Origin: an uncultured Peptococcaceae bacterium
Lineage (GTDB): Bacteria; Bacillota; Peptococcia; Peptococcales; Peptococcaceae
Direction of reading: 5' to 3'
NCBI GenBank assembly: GCA_902492275.1
Contig: CABUKW010000001.1
Span: 23,905 to 87,904 of the forward strand
DNA: 64,000 nucleotides
The position numbers were made by a program, and so were the translations under genes. Below, in pieces: positions 33,964 to 42,550 of the stretch; within the stretch, counting starts at the first letter, position 1; the number at the start of each line of letters is the position of its first letter. Below the pieces are notes generated by a model. The model was given only the letters and a program-made list of their open reading frames with translations. It did no database searches and was not told the DNA's origin.

Positions 33964-34220
33964 CTGAATTTTTGTGATTTTAAGACAAAAAATAGGCGAA
34001 AAGCTGCTTGTAGAGCGGGATAGAATCTGGCGGTATTCTGGTTCGGCTGTGAAAAAGAAAAATGAATAAAATTTCATATAAGTTGTATAATCATGCGGTA
34101 AAAGAAGAAAAGCCAAGATTATTTTTGTCAAATCAAATAAAATTTTTGAAAAAATGCTTGCAATTATTTCTTTTATGTAGAATACTAGAAGCAGAAAACT
34201 TTGGCAAAGGAATGAAAGCA

Positions 34221-36203
34221 GTGAAAAAGAAATTTTTGACAGTTTGTTTAGCAGCCGGTTTGTTGGCGGCCTCTACAGGCGTTGCCTTGGCCGATGAACA
34301 GGTAACGGTGACAGTGCCCGCCTTTCCGGTTACGCTGAACGGTTTGACCATAGAGCAGACCCATAATCAATATCCATCGTTGGTTTATAAAGACATCACC
34401 TATGTGCCGATGACCTATTATGACGCCCAGCTATTAGGGCTGGACAGCCAGTGGGAAGCGCAGAGCGGCTTAGCTATCCAAAAGACGGCTTTTGTGGCAG
34501 ATCAGATTACAGCGCAGCAGCGTTATGTGCCTTATAAAAGTGAAACGGCCAATGCCGGCAGCTATACGGCCTTGCGGCCCAGCTTTGCCGTTACAGTAAA
34601 CGAAAAGTCCATTGATAACAGCAAGGAGGAATATCCGTTGCTGGTATTTCGGGATGTGACCTATTTTCCGCTGACTTGGCGGTTTGCTGTAGACGAGTTT
34701 GGCTGGAATTATACCTTTGACGGAAAAACGGGATTAAATATTACGCCGGTGCCGATTGCAATCGTGCCCGATTCTTCTATCAGCCCCAACCAGACGGCCG
34801 GTGCGGTTGCCAACGGCAGCGCTGTAACAGTCAGCGGCAGCACGGTCAATCTGCGCAGCGGCGCTGGGACAGGCTATGCTATAGTGGGACAGGTTGGGAA
34901 AGGCGAAAGGCTGACGGTGTTAGGCAGCGGCAATGACGCTGATGGCAAGGTGTGGTATCAGGTACAGACAAAAAGCGGCAAAGCCTGGATAGCCTCCTGG
35001 CTGGTTACGGCAGGCACAGTCAGTCCGGCAACCGACAGTGGCTCCAATCGTGCAGCCGATCGTCAGACTGGCAGCAATGTGGGTAAAACGGTGTATGTCA
35101 CCGGTGATGCGGTCAATCTGCGCAGCGGAGCTGGTACCGGCTATGGAAAGATTGGGCAGGCTGGCAAAGGGGACAGCGTTGTTGTGCTGTCCAGCAGCAA
35201 TGACGCCGACGGCAAGGCCTGGCATCAGGTGGAACTGGAGGATGGCGCCAGAGTGTGGATTGCCTCTTGGCTGACATCTGCCACCAAGCCCAGCAGCGCC
35301 GCCAGCACCGTTTCGACTGGGGTGCAGACTATGGTGGAAGTGCAGCCTGTTTTGCAGGACGGCAAAAAGACGGTTATCTCGATTAAGCATGGGGAAGGCA
35401 ATGTCTATTCGCTGGAAAAGGTCAGCGGCACCCAACTGCAAATTTTGTTGGATCATGTGACGTTGGGCAATCAGACCAGCGCACAGGGCAACGGTTTTAC
35501 GGTGACTCTGGCAGAGGCTGGCAGCAATCAGGTACGGGTGACTGTGGACTACAGTTTGGGCAGCTATGCCAGCCTGGAGCAGGAGGGCGATTGGCTGACG
35601 CTGAATTGCTATCATACCAGTTCCGGTTTAGCGGGGCGCACCATTGTGCTGGACCCGGGACATGGCGGTTCCGACCCAGGCGGACATGTAGATGGCGCGC
35701 CAATTAACGATGCAGAAGTAGGGTATGCAGTGGCAGTTCGGTTGCGGACATTGTTGGAGCAGGCTGGCGCCACTGTAGTGATGACTAGAGAAGCGTTGCC
35801 CAGTAATCAAAAGGTGTTTATGGCAGAGCGCATTGAGATGAATAATCAGCTGGAGCCAGATATCTTTATCAGTATCCATGGCAATAAAGCTGGAACTGGA
35901 GTGACAAAAGCAACTGGTGCAGAGACTTATACCTATAATGGGAAAATCTATAGTCAGCAGTATTTAGCTGTAGATTTGGCTGAAAAAATTTGTAATGGTT
36001 TAAAAGTGAGTACCAGTCAGAAATCAGTGACAAAAAAAGAGAATTTCTATGTGCTGCGTATGAATAACCATCCTGCTGTATTGGTAGAATGCGCTTATCT
36101 GGATAATCCTAACGATCTCAAGCTGTTGGCAACAGAGGCATATCAACAGAAACTGGCCAAGGGGATTTATCAGGGCGTGGTAGAATACTTCAATCAATTT
36201 TAA
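34221..36203 (+). CDS. Secreted N-acetylmuramoyl-L-alanine amidase with SH3b and AMIN domains
   Basis: 660 residues from GTG at 34221, 9 bases after AAAGGA; ATG at 34212 touches that site. A classical signal peptide ends in GVALA before DEQ. Two copper-amine-oxidase-N-like modules follow (about 30-170), then two SH3b domains (about 200-260 and 290-350) that bind the wall. An AMIN-like domain (about 370-465) and a zinc amidase_3 domain complete it. Zinc ligands are H481 (DPGHGG), E499 and H553 (SIHGNK); catalytic E623 lies in LVECAYL. It cuts the bond between muramic acid and the stem peptide. The SH3b repeats share NLRSGAGTGY. Confidence 0.93.
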   Translation: MKKKFLTVCLAAGLLAASTGVALADEQVTVTVPAFPVTLNGLTIEQTHNQYPSLVYKDITYVPMTYYDAQLLGLDSQWEAQSGLAIQKTAFVADQITAQQRYVPYKSETANAGSYTALRPSFAVTVNEKSIDNSKEEYPLLVFRDVTYFPLTWRFAVDEFGWNYTFDGKTGLNITPVPIAIVPDSSISPNQTAGAVANGSAVTVSGSTVNLRSGAGTGYAIVGQVGKGERLTVLGSGNDADGKVWYQVQTKSGKAWIASWLVTAGTVSPATDSGSNRAADRQTGSNVGKTVYVTGDAVNLRSGAGTGYGKIGQAGKGDSVVVLSSSNDADGKAWHQVELEDGARVWIASWLTSATKPSSAASTVSTGVQTMVEVQPVLQDGKKTVISIKHGEGNVYSLEKVSGTQLQILLDHVTLGNQTSAQGNGFTVTLAEAGSNQVRVTVDYSLGSYASLEQEGDWLTLNCYHTSSGLAGRTIVLDPGHGGSDPGGHVDGAPINDAEVGYAVAVRLRTLLEQAGATVVMTREALPSNQKVFMAERIEMNNQLEPDIFISIHGNKAGTGVTKATGAETYTYNGKIYSQQYLAVDLAEKICNGLKVSTSQKSVTKKENFYVLRMNNHPAVLVECAYLDNPNDLKLLATEAYQQKLAKGIYQGVVEYFNQF

Positions 36204-36259
36204 GAAGTGGAAAAAGAAGTTGAAAAATAGAAGTTGAAAAATTCGGTTTCGAGCAAAAA

Positions 36260-36295
36260 AACGGTATGGACTTTTTTAAGTCTGTACCGTTTTTT
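36260..36295 (+). terminator. Rho-independent terminator of the amidase gene
   Basis: AACGGTATGGACTT pairs with AAGTCTGTACCGTT (two G-U pairs) across a 4-base T loop, followed by TTTTTT. Confidence 0.9.
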
Positions 36296-36443
36296 GCTGT
36301 GCTGAATTTTGCAAATATCGTTTCAGAATAGAACATATACAAGGATTTTTGTGCTTTTGAGAACGACAGGAGGTTGCTGAAAACATACGTTTTATCGCAA
36401 AAGTAACAATTTGGTTACAATACTTTGCATGGTGCTTTTTACA

Positions 36444-36510
36444 TTGGATTTTATCGTAAAAGTGGTGTATAGTGGTATAAAGTAGCTGAAAGTGGAGTAA
36501 TGTGGTTAAA
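36444..36510 (+). promoter_or_regulatory. mraZ promoter with five MraZ boxes at 10-bp phase
   Basis: TTGGAT (36444-36449), 18 bp, and TATAGT (36468-36473) form a candidate promoter. Overlapping and following it are five boxes with AGTGG-like cores beginning at 36461, 36471, 36481, 36491 and 36501, exactly 10 bp apart; the third reads AGTAG and the last TGTGG. MraZ of other bacteria binds tandem boxes of this type in front of its own operon, so autorepression of the dcw cluster is expected. Confidence 0.75.
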
Positions 36511-36572
36511 ATATGTGATGTTTGAACGTAGCTTTTTCATAGAACGATACAGCGGACAGGGGGTGGTTCCAG

Positions 36573-37007
36573 ATGTTTTTTGGTGAATATGAACATACCA
36601 TTGATGCAAAGGGCAGAGTGATTATACCGGCCAAATTGAGAGAGTCTTTAGGGGATACGTTTATGATTACCAAAGGTCTGGACGGCTGCCTTTTTGTCTA
36701 TCCGATGGAGCAATGGGCTGCTTTTGAAGCCAAACTGCAAGCATTGCCGCTCAGTCAGTCCAATGCCCGCGCCTTTGCCCGGTTTTTCTTCTCCGGCGCT
36801 GTTGAAGGAGAGCTGGACAAGCAGGGCCGCGTGATGCTGCCTCCCAACTTGCGGGAGCATGCTAAGCTGACAAAAGACATCCTGATTACCGGTGCGGGGA
36901 ACCGGCTGGAAATCTGGAGCAAAGATGTGAGAGACGCGTATGTAGCCGACAGTCAGACGCCGGAGGAAATGGCGGCGGCTATGAGCGATATGGGCTTTCT
37001 CATTTAA
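36573..37007 (+). CDS. mraZ: Transcriptional regulator MraZ
   Basis: 144 residues, the normal length, with two SpoVT/AbrB-like halves. The first half has the [18 protein letters not shown] motif and the second the matching [19 protein letters not shown]. MraZ forms ring-shaped oligomers, binds repeats before its own gene and downregulates the division and wall cluster. The five phased boxes just upstream are its likely operator. rsmH follows after 16 bases, as in nearly all bacteria, and that methyltransferase counteracts MraZ in E. coli. Confidence 0.96.
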   Translation: MFFGEYEHTIDAKGRVIIPAKLRESLGDTFMITKGLDGCLFVYPMEQWAAFEAKLQALPLSQSNARAFARFFFSGAVEGELDKQGRVMLPPNLREHAKLTKDILITGAGNRLEIWSKDVRDAYVADSQTPEEMAAAMSDMGFLI

Positions 37008-37023
37008 CAATGGAGGGTGAAGG

Positions 37024-37962
37024 ATGGAATTTCAGCATATTCCTGTCTTGTTTCGTGAAATTATGGAGATTATGGCTCCAAAGCCGGGAGCGTTTTTTGT
37101 AGATTGCACCTTAGGCGGCGGCGGTCACAGTAAAGGCTTTTTGGAGCGCACCAGTCCCAATGGCTTGCTGATTGGCATTGACCAAGACAGCGACGCGCTG
37201 GTGGCGGCGCGGCAAAATTTGCGCGCCTATGACGGGCGCATCATGCTGGTACACAGCAATTACAGCAATTTGGATAAGATTTTGAACGACTATGCGCCGG
37301 AGGGCGTAGACGGTATTTTGTTCGATATTGGCGTTTCTTCTCACCAACTGGACGAGGCAGACCGCGGTTTCAGTTATATGCAGGATGCGCCGCTGGATAT
37401 GCGAATGGACCAAACCCAGAGTCTGGACGCCTGGCAGGTGGTAAATACCTACAAGGAAGAAGAACTGCAGCGCATTCTCAAGGACTATGGGGAAGAACGG
37501 TGGGCCAAACGAATTGCCCAATTTCTGGTAGAGTTTCGCAGCAAAAAGCCCATCGACACCACTGGAGAACTGGTGGATATTATCAAGCGGGCCATTCCCA
37601 AAGGCGCCAGAGAGGAAGGTTCTCACCCTGCCAAGCGAACCTTTCAGGCCATTCGCATTGAGGTGAATGATGAATTGGGTGTGTTGAACCGCACCATTCA
37701 AGTGGCCGCCAATCATTTAAAAAAAGGCGGACGGCTAGGTATTATTTCCTTCCATTCGTTGGAGGACCGCATCGTAAAAGAACAATTTCGGTATTTGGCC
37801 AGCGACTGCATTTGCCCGCCGGAGCTGCCAATTTGCCAGTGTGATAAGGTTTCAGAAGTGAAAATTTTGACCAGAAAACCGGTGACGGCATCGCCGGAAG
37901 AGTTGGAGCGCAATTCCAGGGCAAAAAGCGCTAAATTTCGGGCTGTGGAGAAAATTATCTGA
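37024..37962 (+). CDS. rsmH: 16S rRNA (cytosine1402-N4)-methyltransferase
   Basis: 312 residues, full length. The SAM-binding loop is FVDCTLGGGGHSKGFLE near residue 25, followed by IGIDQDSDAL; the catalytic segment includes FDIGVSSHQLDEADRGFSY. It modifies C1402 in the ribosomal P site, together with RsmI. It is the second gene of the dcw cluster, 16 bases after mraZ and about 50 before ftsL. GGAGGGTGAAGG precedes the ATG. Confidence 0.96.
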   Translation: MEFQHIPVLFREIMEIMAPKPGAFFVDCTLGGGGHSKGFLERTSPNGLLIGIDQDSDALVAARQNLRAYDGRIMLVHSNYSNLDKILNDYAPEGVDGILFDIGVSSHQLDEADRGFSYMQDAPLDMRMDQTQSLDAWQVVNTYKEEELQRILKDYGEERWAKRIAQFLVEFRSKKPIDTTGELVDIIKRAIPKGAREEGSHPAKRTFQAIRIEVNDELGVLNRTIQVAANHLKKGGRLGIISFHSLEDRIVKEQFRYLASDCICPPELPICQCDKVSEVKILTRKPVTASPEELERNSRAKSAKFRAVEKII

Positions 37963-38010
37963 GTCCGTGCGGAATGGAAAGGGTCTATTGGGGAGAAAGG
38001 ATGAATAGAT

Positions 38011-38589
38011 ATGAAGAAGGAAATGAGACGTTCGGGCGCCCAGATAAATTATACGCAGCGGAATTATATGCAGGGGAACCATCATAAAGAAGCCTATAGC
38101 CGTCAGAAAAGTCAACAGTATCGGGAGCTTTCTTCCGGGTATTATATGTATACGGCCAACGCTGTGGCCAGAGATTATCAATATGAGGAAGAGCAGCGGC
38201 CGGTGCAAAAGGTGAAAAAGACAAAGGTAAAAAGCCGTCCTGCGCTGACGCAGTATATTTCTACGGTATTTATCGTGTTTTTGCTGGGTTTGGCGCTGGT
38301 AGGGCAATACACCATTGTGCAGAGCTTGGGCTATCAGGTCAGTCAGTCTAAGACAGAGCTGAAAACGGTGCAGGATCAGAATGAAAAAATCAAGAAACAG
38401 ATTGCTGCCATGGGCGAGCTGCAAAACGTGGAAGCCGTTGCCATCAATAACATGGGTATGCATAAGCCTAACGAGTGGGAGATTATTTATCTGCCGCAGC
38501 AAACAGCGCCGACAGCCAATGCAGAAGAAGCCGACACAGCGGAAGCGGCAGATACGGTGCAGGAGATTCTTGGAACAATCATACACTGA
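38011..38589 (+). CDS. ftsL: FtsL-like cell division protein
   Basis: 192 residues, called FtsL by topology and position. A basic cytoplasmic tail of about 85 residues is followed by one membrane helix (about 88-110) and a short coiled coil (SQSKTELKTVQDQNEKIKKQ) outside. The C-terminus ends in an Ala/Glu-rich tail. FtsL forms a complex with FtsB/DivIC and FtsQ/DivIB that activates FtsWI at the septum. It sits between rsmH and the penicillin-binding protein. Sequence conservation in this family is low, so the name rests largely on context. Confidence 0.8.
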   Translation: MKKEMRRSGAQINYTQRNYMQGNHHKEAYSRQKSQQYRELSSGYYMYTANAVARDYQYEEEQRPVQKVKKTKVKSRPALTQYISTVFIVFLLGLALVGQYTIVQSLGYQVSQSKTELKTVQDQNEKIKKQIAAMGELQNVEAVAINNMGMHKPNEWEIIYLPQQTAPTANAEEADTAEAADTVQEILGTIIH

Positions 38590-38617
38590 CAATCTATAGA
38601 GTTGGGATGATGAAGGT

Positions 38618-40861
38618 ATGAAAAATCGGATGAAAATCGTGCTGCTTATTTTTTGTGTAGTTGTGCTGGCTATCACTGCCAAATTAGGCTATGAGCAGTT
38701 GTTCCATGCAGCCAAGCTGGAAAGCGGCGCTTTAAATGCCCGCTTGCGGGAAATTGATATCAAAGCCAATCGCGGCACTATTTATGATCGTAACGGCAGC
38801 GAACTGGCTATCAGTATTGCGACCGAATCGGTGTATATCAATCCGAAAATAATTCGCGAGCAGGCCGCTAAAGAGGAAAAACCCCAGGATCGCAACGAGG
38901 TTGCCCAAAGCTTGGCCACGATTTTAGAATTAGATGTGGATGAAATCAACGAAAAAATTGATAAAGAGGCCAGTTTTGCATATATTAAGCGGCGTATCAG
39001 CGATGAACAGGCGCAAGCTCTGCGGGAATTAAATTATACAGGCGTTTATTTTTTGGAAGAGTCCCGCCGTTCTTATCCCAAAGGCACTCTGGCCAGCCAG
39101 ATTATCGGCTTTGCCGGTATTGACAATCAGGGACTCAATGGGATTGAACTGCAATATGACAACACGCTTTTGGGCGACCCCGGTAAATTCCTGATGGAGT
39201 ATGACGCGGCCGGCAATGAAATTCCCCAGGCTACAGAGAGTTATGTTCCGTCAGAACCAGGCTGTGATATTTATTTAACCATAGATGAGACCATTCAATA
39301 TATTATAGAGCGGGAACTGAAAAAAGTGGTGCAGGAGCAGAACGCTGACAGCGCCACCGCTTTGTTGATGGATGTGAAAACCGGCGCGGTTTTGGGTATG
39401 GCCAATTATCCCGACTATGACCCCAATGATTATGGCAGCGTGGACAGCAGTTTGTGGAGCAATTTTGCGGTAAACGGCTTGTATGAGCCCGGTTCCACCT
39501 TTAAAATTTTAACGACTGCGATGGCTTTGGAAGAACGGGTAACTACCGCCGATGAAAATTTTTATTGCGCCGGGTATCAGTACATCGGCAAATTGAAGAT
39601 GAACTGTCACAAAAAAATTGGCCACGGTGCGGAAACCTTTACCCAAGGCGTTGCCAATTCCTGCAATCCGGTTTTTGTAGAGGTAAGCCGGCGGTTGGGT
39701 ATGAGCAAGTTTTATGATTACCTGGAGGGCTTTGGCATGACTCAGCCCACTGGCATTGATTTGCCCGGTGAAGCGGACAGCTTGATTGTACCGGAAAAGA
39801 CGGCGGTGCCTTACGACTTGGCTTCCATGTCCATTGGGCAGGCCAATGCGTTCACGCCAATTCAGATGATTACGGCAATTTCTGCCGTAGCCAATGGCGG
39901 AAAGCTAATGAAGCCTTATATTGTAGAAAAAATTGAAGATCCCGACGGCAATCTGGTGAAACAGGCAGAGCCGGAAGTGGTGCGTCAGGTGATTTCGGAG
40001 GATACCGCCCGCGAAGTGTGGGCCATTTTGGAAAACGTTGTGTCAAATGGTACCGGGAAACCGGGGAAGGTAGACGGCTATAAGGTTGCCGGAAAAACGG
40101 GGACAGCCGAAAAAGTATCCAGCAGCGGCGGTTACTCTTCGGCCCGCGTGGTATCCTTTGCCGGGTTTGCACCGGCCGATAATCCGCAAATCGCCTGCAT
40201 TGTCATAGTCGATGAACCGACCGAAGCCCATGGCGGGTCTACAGCGGGGCCAGTGTTCAAGGCTATTATGGAGGATACGCTGCGCTATCTGGAAGTTCCG
40301 AAAGAAGTAACGCCCAGCGAAACCACACCGGTAGAAGAAGTGGAAGTGCCGGCTATGCCCGACGATAATCCCATGAATGCCATTGAAGCGATTAAGGCTG
40401 TTGGACTGACGCCTATCGTGGAAACCCAGGGTGAAGTGCTGTATACTTTTGTGCCGGCGGAAGGCACCAAGGTGCAAAAGGGTGGTAACGTCTATCTGTA
40501 TTGCGGTTCGGCAGAGGGTACCCAGGTAGTGATGCCCAGTCTGTACGGCCGCACCATCAAAGAAGTAGACCGCATTTTGGCCGGTATGGGTCTTACTGCT
40601 ACCATGAACGGCAGCGGGCTATGTACCGGGCAGAGTATAGAAGCCGGTCAGCTGGTGGAAAAGGGTACGGCGCTGATTGTAGATTTCAGCACAACGGCGC
40701 AGAGCGAGCCGACGCTGCAAAATACGTCTGAGCCGGAAATTGACACAGAAGAAGGCGGAGCAGAGACGGAGCCGGATGATGACACGTCGTCTGCAGAAGA
40801 TGCTGGCACCGGCGATACTGCCGCGTCCACCGATGCGGAGCCGGAGCCAATTTGGGACTAA
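38618..40861 (+). CDS. Class B penicillin-binding protein, FtsI/SpoVD-type with PASTA domains
   Basis: 747 residues. After an N-terminal membrane anchor comes the dimerisation domain (RGTIYDRNGSELA) and the transpeptidase. Active-site motifs are S293-TFK, S348-C-N, and KTGT at 493-496. Two PASTA modules follow at about 572-630 and 635-695 (MPDDNPMNAIEAIKAVGL; MPSLYGRTIKEVDRILAGMG), then an acidic, Thr/Glu-rich tail of about 50 residues. It crosslinks septal or spore-cortex peptidoglycan with its SEDS partner. Clostridia often carry SpoVD here; since this is the only such gene in the cluster, it may serve division as well. The name is therefore left open. Confidence 0.9.
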   Translation: MKNRMKIVLLIFCVVVLAITAKLGYEQLFHAAKLESGALNARLREIDIKANRGTIYDRNGSELAISIATESVYINPKIIREQAAKEEKPQDRNEVAQSLATILELDVDEINEKIDKEASFAYIKRRISDEQAQALRELNYTGVYFLEESRRSYPKGTLASQIIGFAGIDNQGLNGIELQYDNTLLGDPGKFLMEYDAAGNEIPQATESYVPSEPGCDIYLTIDETIQYIIERELKKVVQEQNADSATALLMDVKTGAVLGMANYPDYDPNDYGSVDSSLWSNFAVNGLYEPGSTFKILTTAMALEERVTTADENFYCAGYQYIGKLKMNCHKKIGHGAETFTQGVANSCNPVFVEVSRRLGMSKFYDYLEGFGMTQPTGIDLPGEADSLIVPEKTAVPYDLASMSIGQANAFTPIQMITAISAVANGGKLMKPYIVEKIEDPDGNLVKQAEPEVVRQVISEDTAREVWAILENVVSNGTGKPGKVDGYKVAGKTGTAEKVSSSGGYSSARVVSFAGFAPADNPQIACIVIVDEPTEAHGGSTAGPVFKAIMEDTLRYLEVPKEVTPSETTPVEEVEVPAMPDDNPMNAIEAIKAVGLTPIVETQGEVLYTFVPAEGTKVQKGGNVYLYCGSAEGTQVVMPSLYGRTIKEVDRILAGMGLTATMNGSGLCTGQSIEAGQLVEKGTALIVDFSTTAQSEPTLQNTSEPEIDTEEGGAETEPDDDTSSAEDAGTGDTAASTDAEPEPIWD

Positions 40862-40865
40862 AGAA

Positions 40866-40920
40866 TAAAAAGGATCTGTCGCGGACTATAGTTTGGTTTT
40901 TCGATGCGACGGCTCCTTTT
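40866..40920 (+). terminator. Possible partial terminator between pbp and murE
   Basis: AAAAGGA and TCCTTTT, plus GTCGC and GCGAC inside, form an interrupted stem after the penicillin-binding protein gene, ending in TTTTG. It may reduce read-through into murE. Confidence 0.5.
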
Positions 40921-41048
40921 GTCTGTTCTTTATCAGAATAAAAATAAAATGTATACAGAATAATGATGATATCGGGCTTGATGAAGCCGGTATTTTATAC
41001 TAGGCTATTGCATAACGGCAGTTGCAAAAATGAAAGGGGCTAAGAGTG

Positions 41049-42545
41049 ATGAAGGTGTTGTGCGATTTACTGCAGGAAGTGCAGTATCAGAAACATTGTA
41101 TTCTGCAAGGACTTTCCATTACAGGCATTCAGTATGATTCCCGTAAAGTAACCCTGGGAAATTTATTTGTAGCAATTAAAGGATTTCAGAGCGACGGACA
41201 TCAATATATCCGGCAAGCCTTAGAAAACGGCGCTATTGCCATTATGATTTCCGACGAAGCGTATTGTTCTAACGAATATCCGTGGGTTTTGGTAGAAGAT
41301 GGCCGGTTGGCGCTGGCCCAAATCAGCAATGCGTTTTATGAACATCCCAGCGAAAAGCTGACTTTAATTGGGGTGACGGGCACCAACGGCAAAACCACCA
41401 CCACCAATTTAATTTGCAAAATTATCGAGGCGCAGGGAGAACAGACAGGGCTTATCGGTACCATTCACAACAGAATTGGCGATCGCATTTTGGAAGGCTC
41501 CCGCACCACGCCCGAATCCTTAGAATTGCAGCAGATGTTTGCTCAAATGGTAGAAGCAGGCATTCACTATGCAGTGATGGAGGTCAGCTCCCATGCCTTA
41601 GAGCTGCATCGCGTTGCCTGCTGCGATTTTGATATGGCAGTTTTTACAAATTTAACCCAGGACCATCTGGATTATCACATTACTATGGAAAATTATTGTA
41701 AGGCCAAAACCATTCTGTTCCGTATGTTAGGCGAAAAAGGTGAAAAAGCTGGCTTGCAGAAAGCGGCGGTTATCAATCTGGATGACCCGTGGGCTCCCCA
41801 GTTTTTGGTGGCCTCCAATGTGCCGGTGGTGACTTACAGTATGCACAAAGACGCCAGCTGGAAAGCGGAAGATGTGCATGTAGGCGCGGAAGGGGTGCGT
41901 TACACGGTGGATGGTCATCCGGTGCAGCTGCATTTAACCGGAAACTTTAATGTGTACAATTCGCTGGCAGCTTTGGCGGTGGGCGAAGCGCTGGGCTTCC
42001 CGCTGGAGGATGTCATTCATGCCTTGGAACAGGTAGGCGGCATTGCCGGCCGTTTTCAGACCGTGCAGGGCGCTAAGGATTTCAGCGTGATTGTCGATTA
42101 CGCCCATACGCCTGACGGCTTGGAAAATGTCATTTCTACGGCGCAGGCTTTTGCCAAAGGCCGGGTGATTACAGTGTTCGGCTGCGGCGGCGATCGGGAT
42201 CGCACCAAACGGCCGCTGATGGGAGCTATGGCCGCCCGTTTGAGCGATTATTGCGTAGTGACATCTGACAATCCGCGGACGGAAGAACCGGAACAGATTT
42301 TGCAGGATATTCTGCCCGGTGTAACGGAACATATGCAGCCGGAAACTTATCATGTGGAGGTAGACCGGCGTAAGGCTATCCATTATGCCATTCAGATGGC
42401 CCAACCCGGCGATGTGGTGCTGCTGGCTGGAAAAGGGCATGAAAATTATCAGGATGTGAACGGACAAAAGCATCACTTTGACGATTACGAAGTGGCGCAG
42501 GAGGCAATCGCAGAAAAACAGGCTGAAATGAAAACGGTGGAGTGA
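41049..42545 (+). CDS. murE: UDP-MurNAc-tripeptide synthetase, meso-DAP type
   Basis: 498 residues from ATG at 41049 (GTG directly before is an alternative). The ATP site is GVTGTNGKTTTTNL near residue 110. The amino-acid selection motif is D407-NPR followed by TEEPEQ, the form found in enzymes that add meso-diaminopimelate rather than lysine. It adds the third residue of the stem peptide in the cytoplasm. It may overlap murF if the GTG at 42542 is used. Upstream, a gap of 185 bases with a weak terminator may hold its own promoter. Confidence 0.96.
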   Translation: MKVLCDLLQEVQYQKHCILQGLSITGIQYDSRKVTLGNLFVAIKGFQSDGHQYIRQALENGAIAIMISDEAYCSNEYPWVLVEDGRLALAQISNAFYEHPSEKLTLIGVTGTNGKTTTTNLICKIIEAQGEQTGLIGTIHNRIGDRILEGSRTTPESLELQQMFAQMVEAGIHYAVMEVSSHALELHRVACCDFDMAVFTNLTQDHLDYHITMENYCKAKTILFRMLGEKGEKAGLQKAAVINLDDPWAPQFLVASNVPVVTYSMHKDASWKAEDVHVGAEGVRYTVDGHPVQLHLTGNFNVYNSLAALAVGEALGFPLEDVIHALEQVGGIAGRFQTVQGAKDFSVIVDYAHTPDGLENVISTAQAFAKGRVITVFGCGGDRDRTKRPLMGAMAARLSDYCVVTSDNPRTEEPEQILQDILPGVTEHMQPETYHVEVDRRKAIHYAIQMAQPGDVVLLAGKGHENYQDVNGQKHHFDDYEVAQEAIAEKQAEMKTVE

Positions 42546-42550
42546 CAGAC

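Noticed and set aside
34920..35615. 231-codon minus-strand frame inside the amidase gene
   Set aside because: Shadow of the SH3b repeats; the plus-strand protein is unmistakable.
37852..38682. 276-codon minus-strand frame across ftsL
   Set aside because: It covers three plus-strand dcw genes and has no recognisable features.
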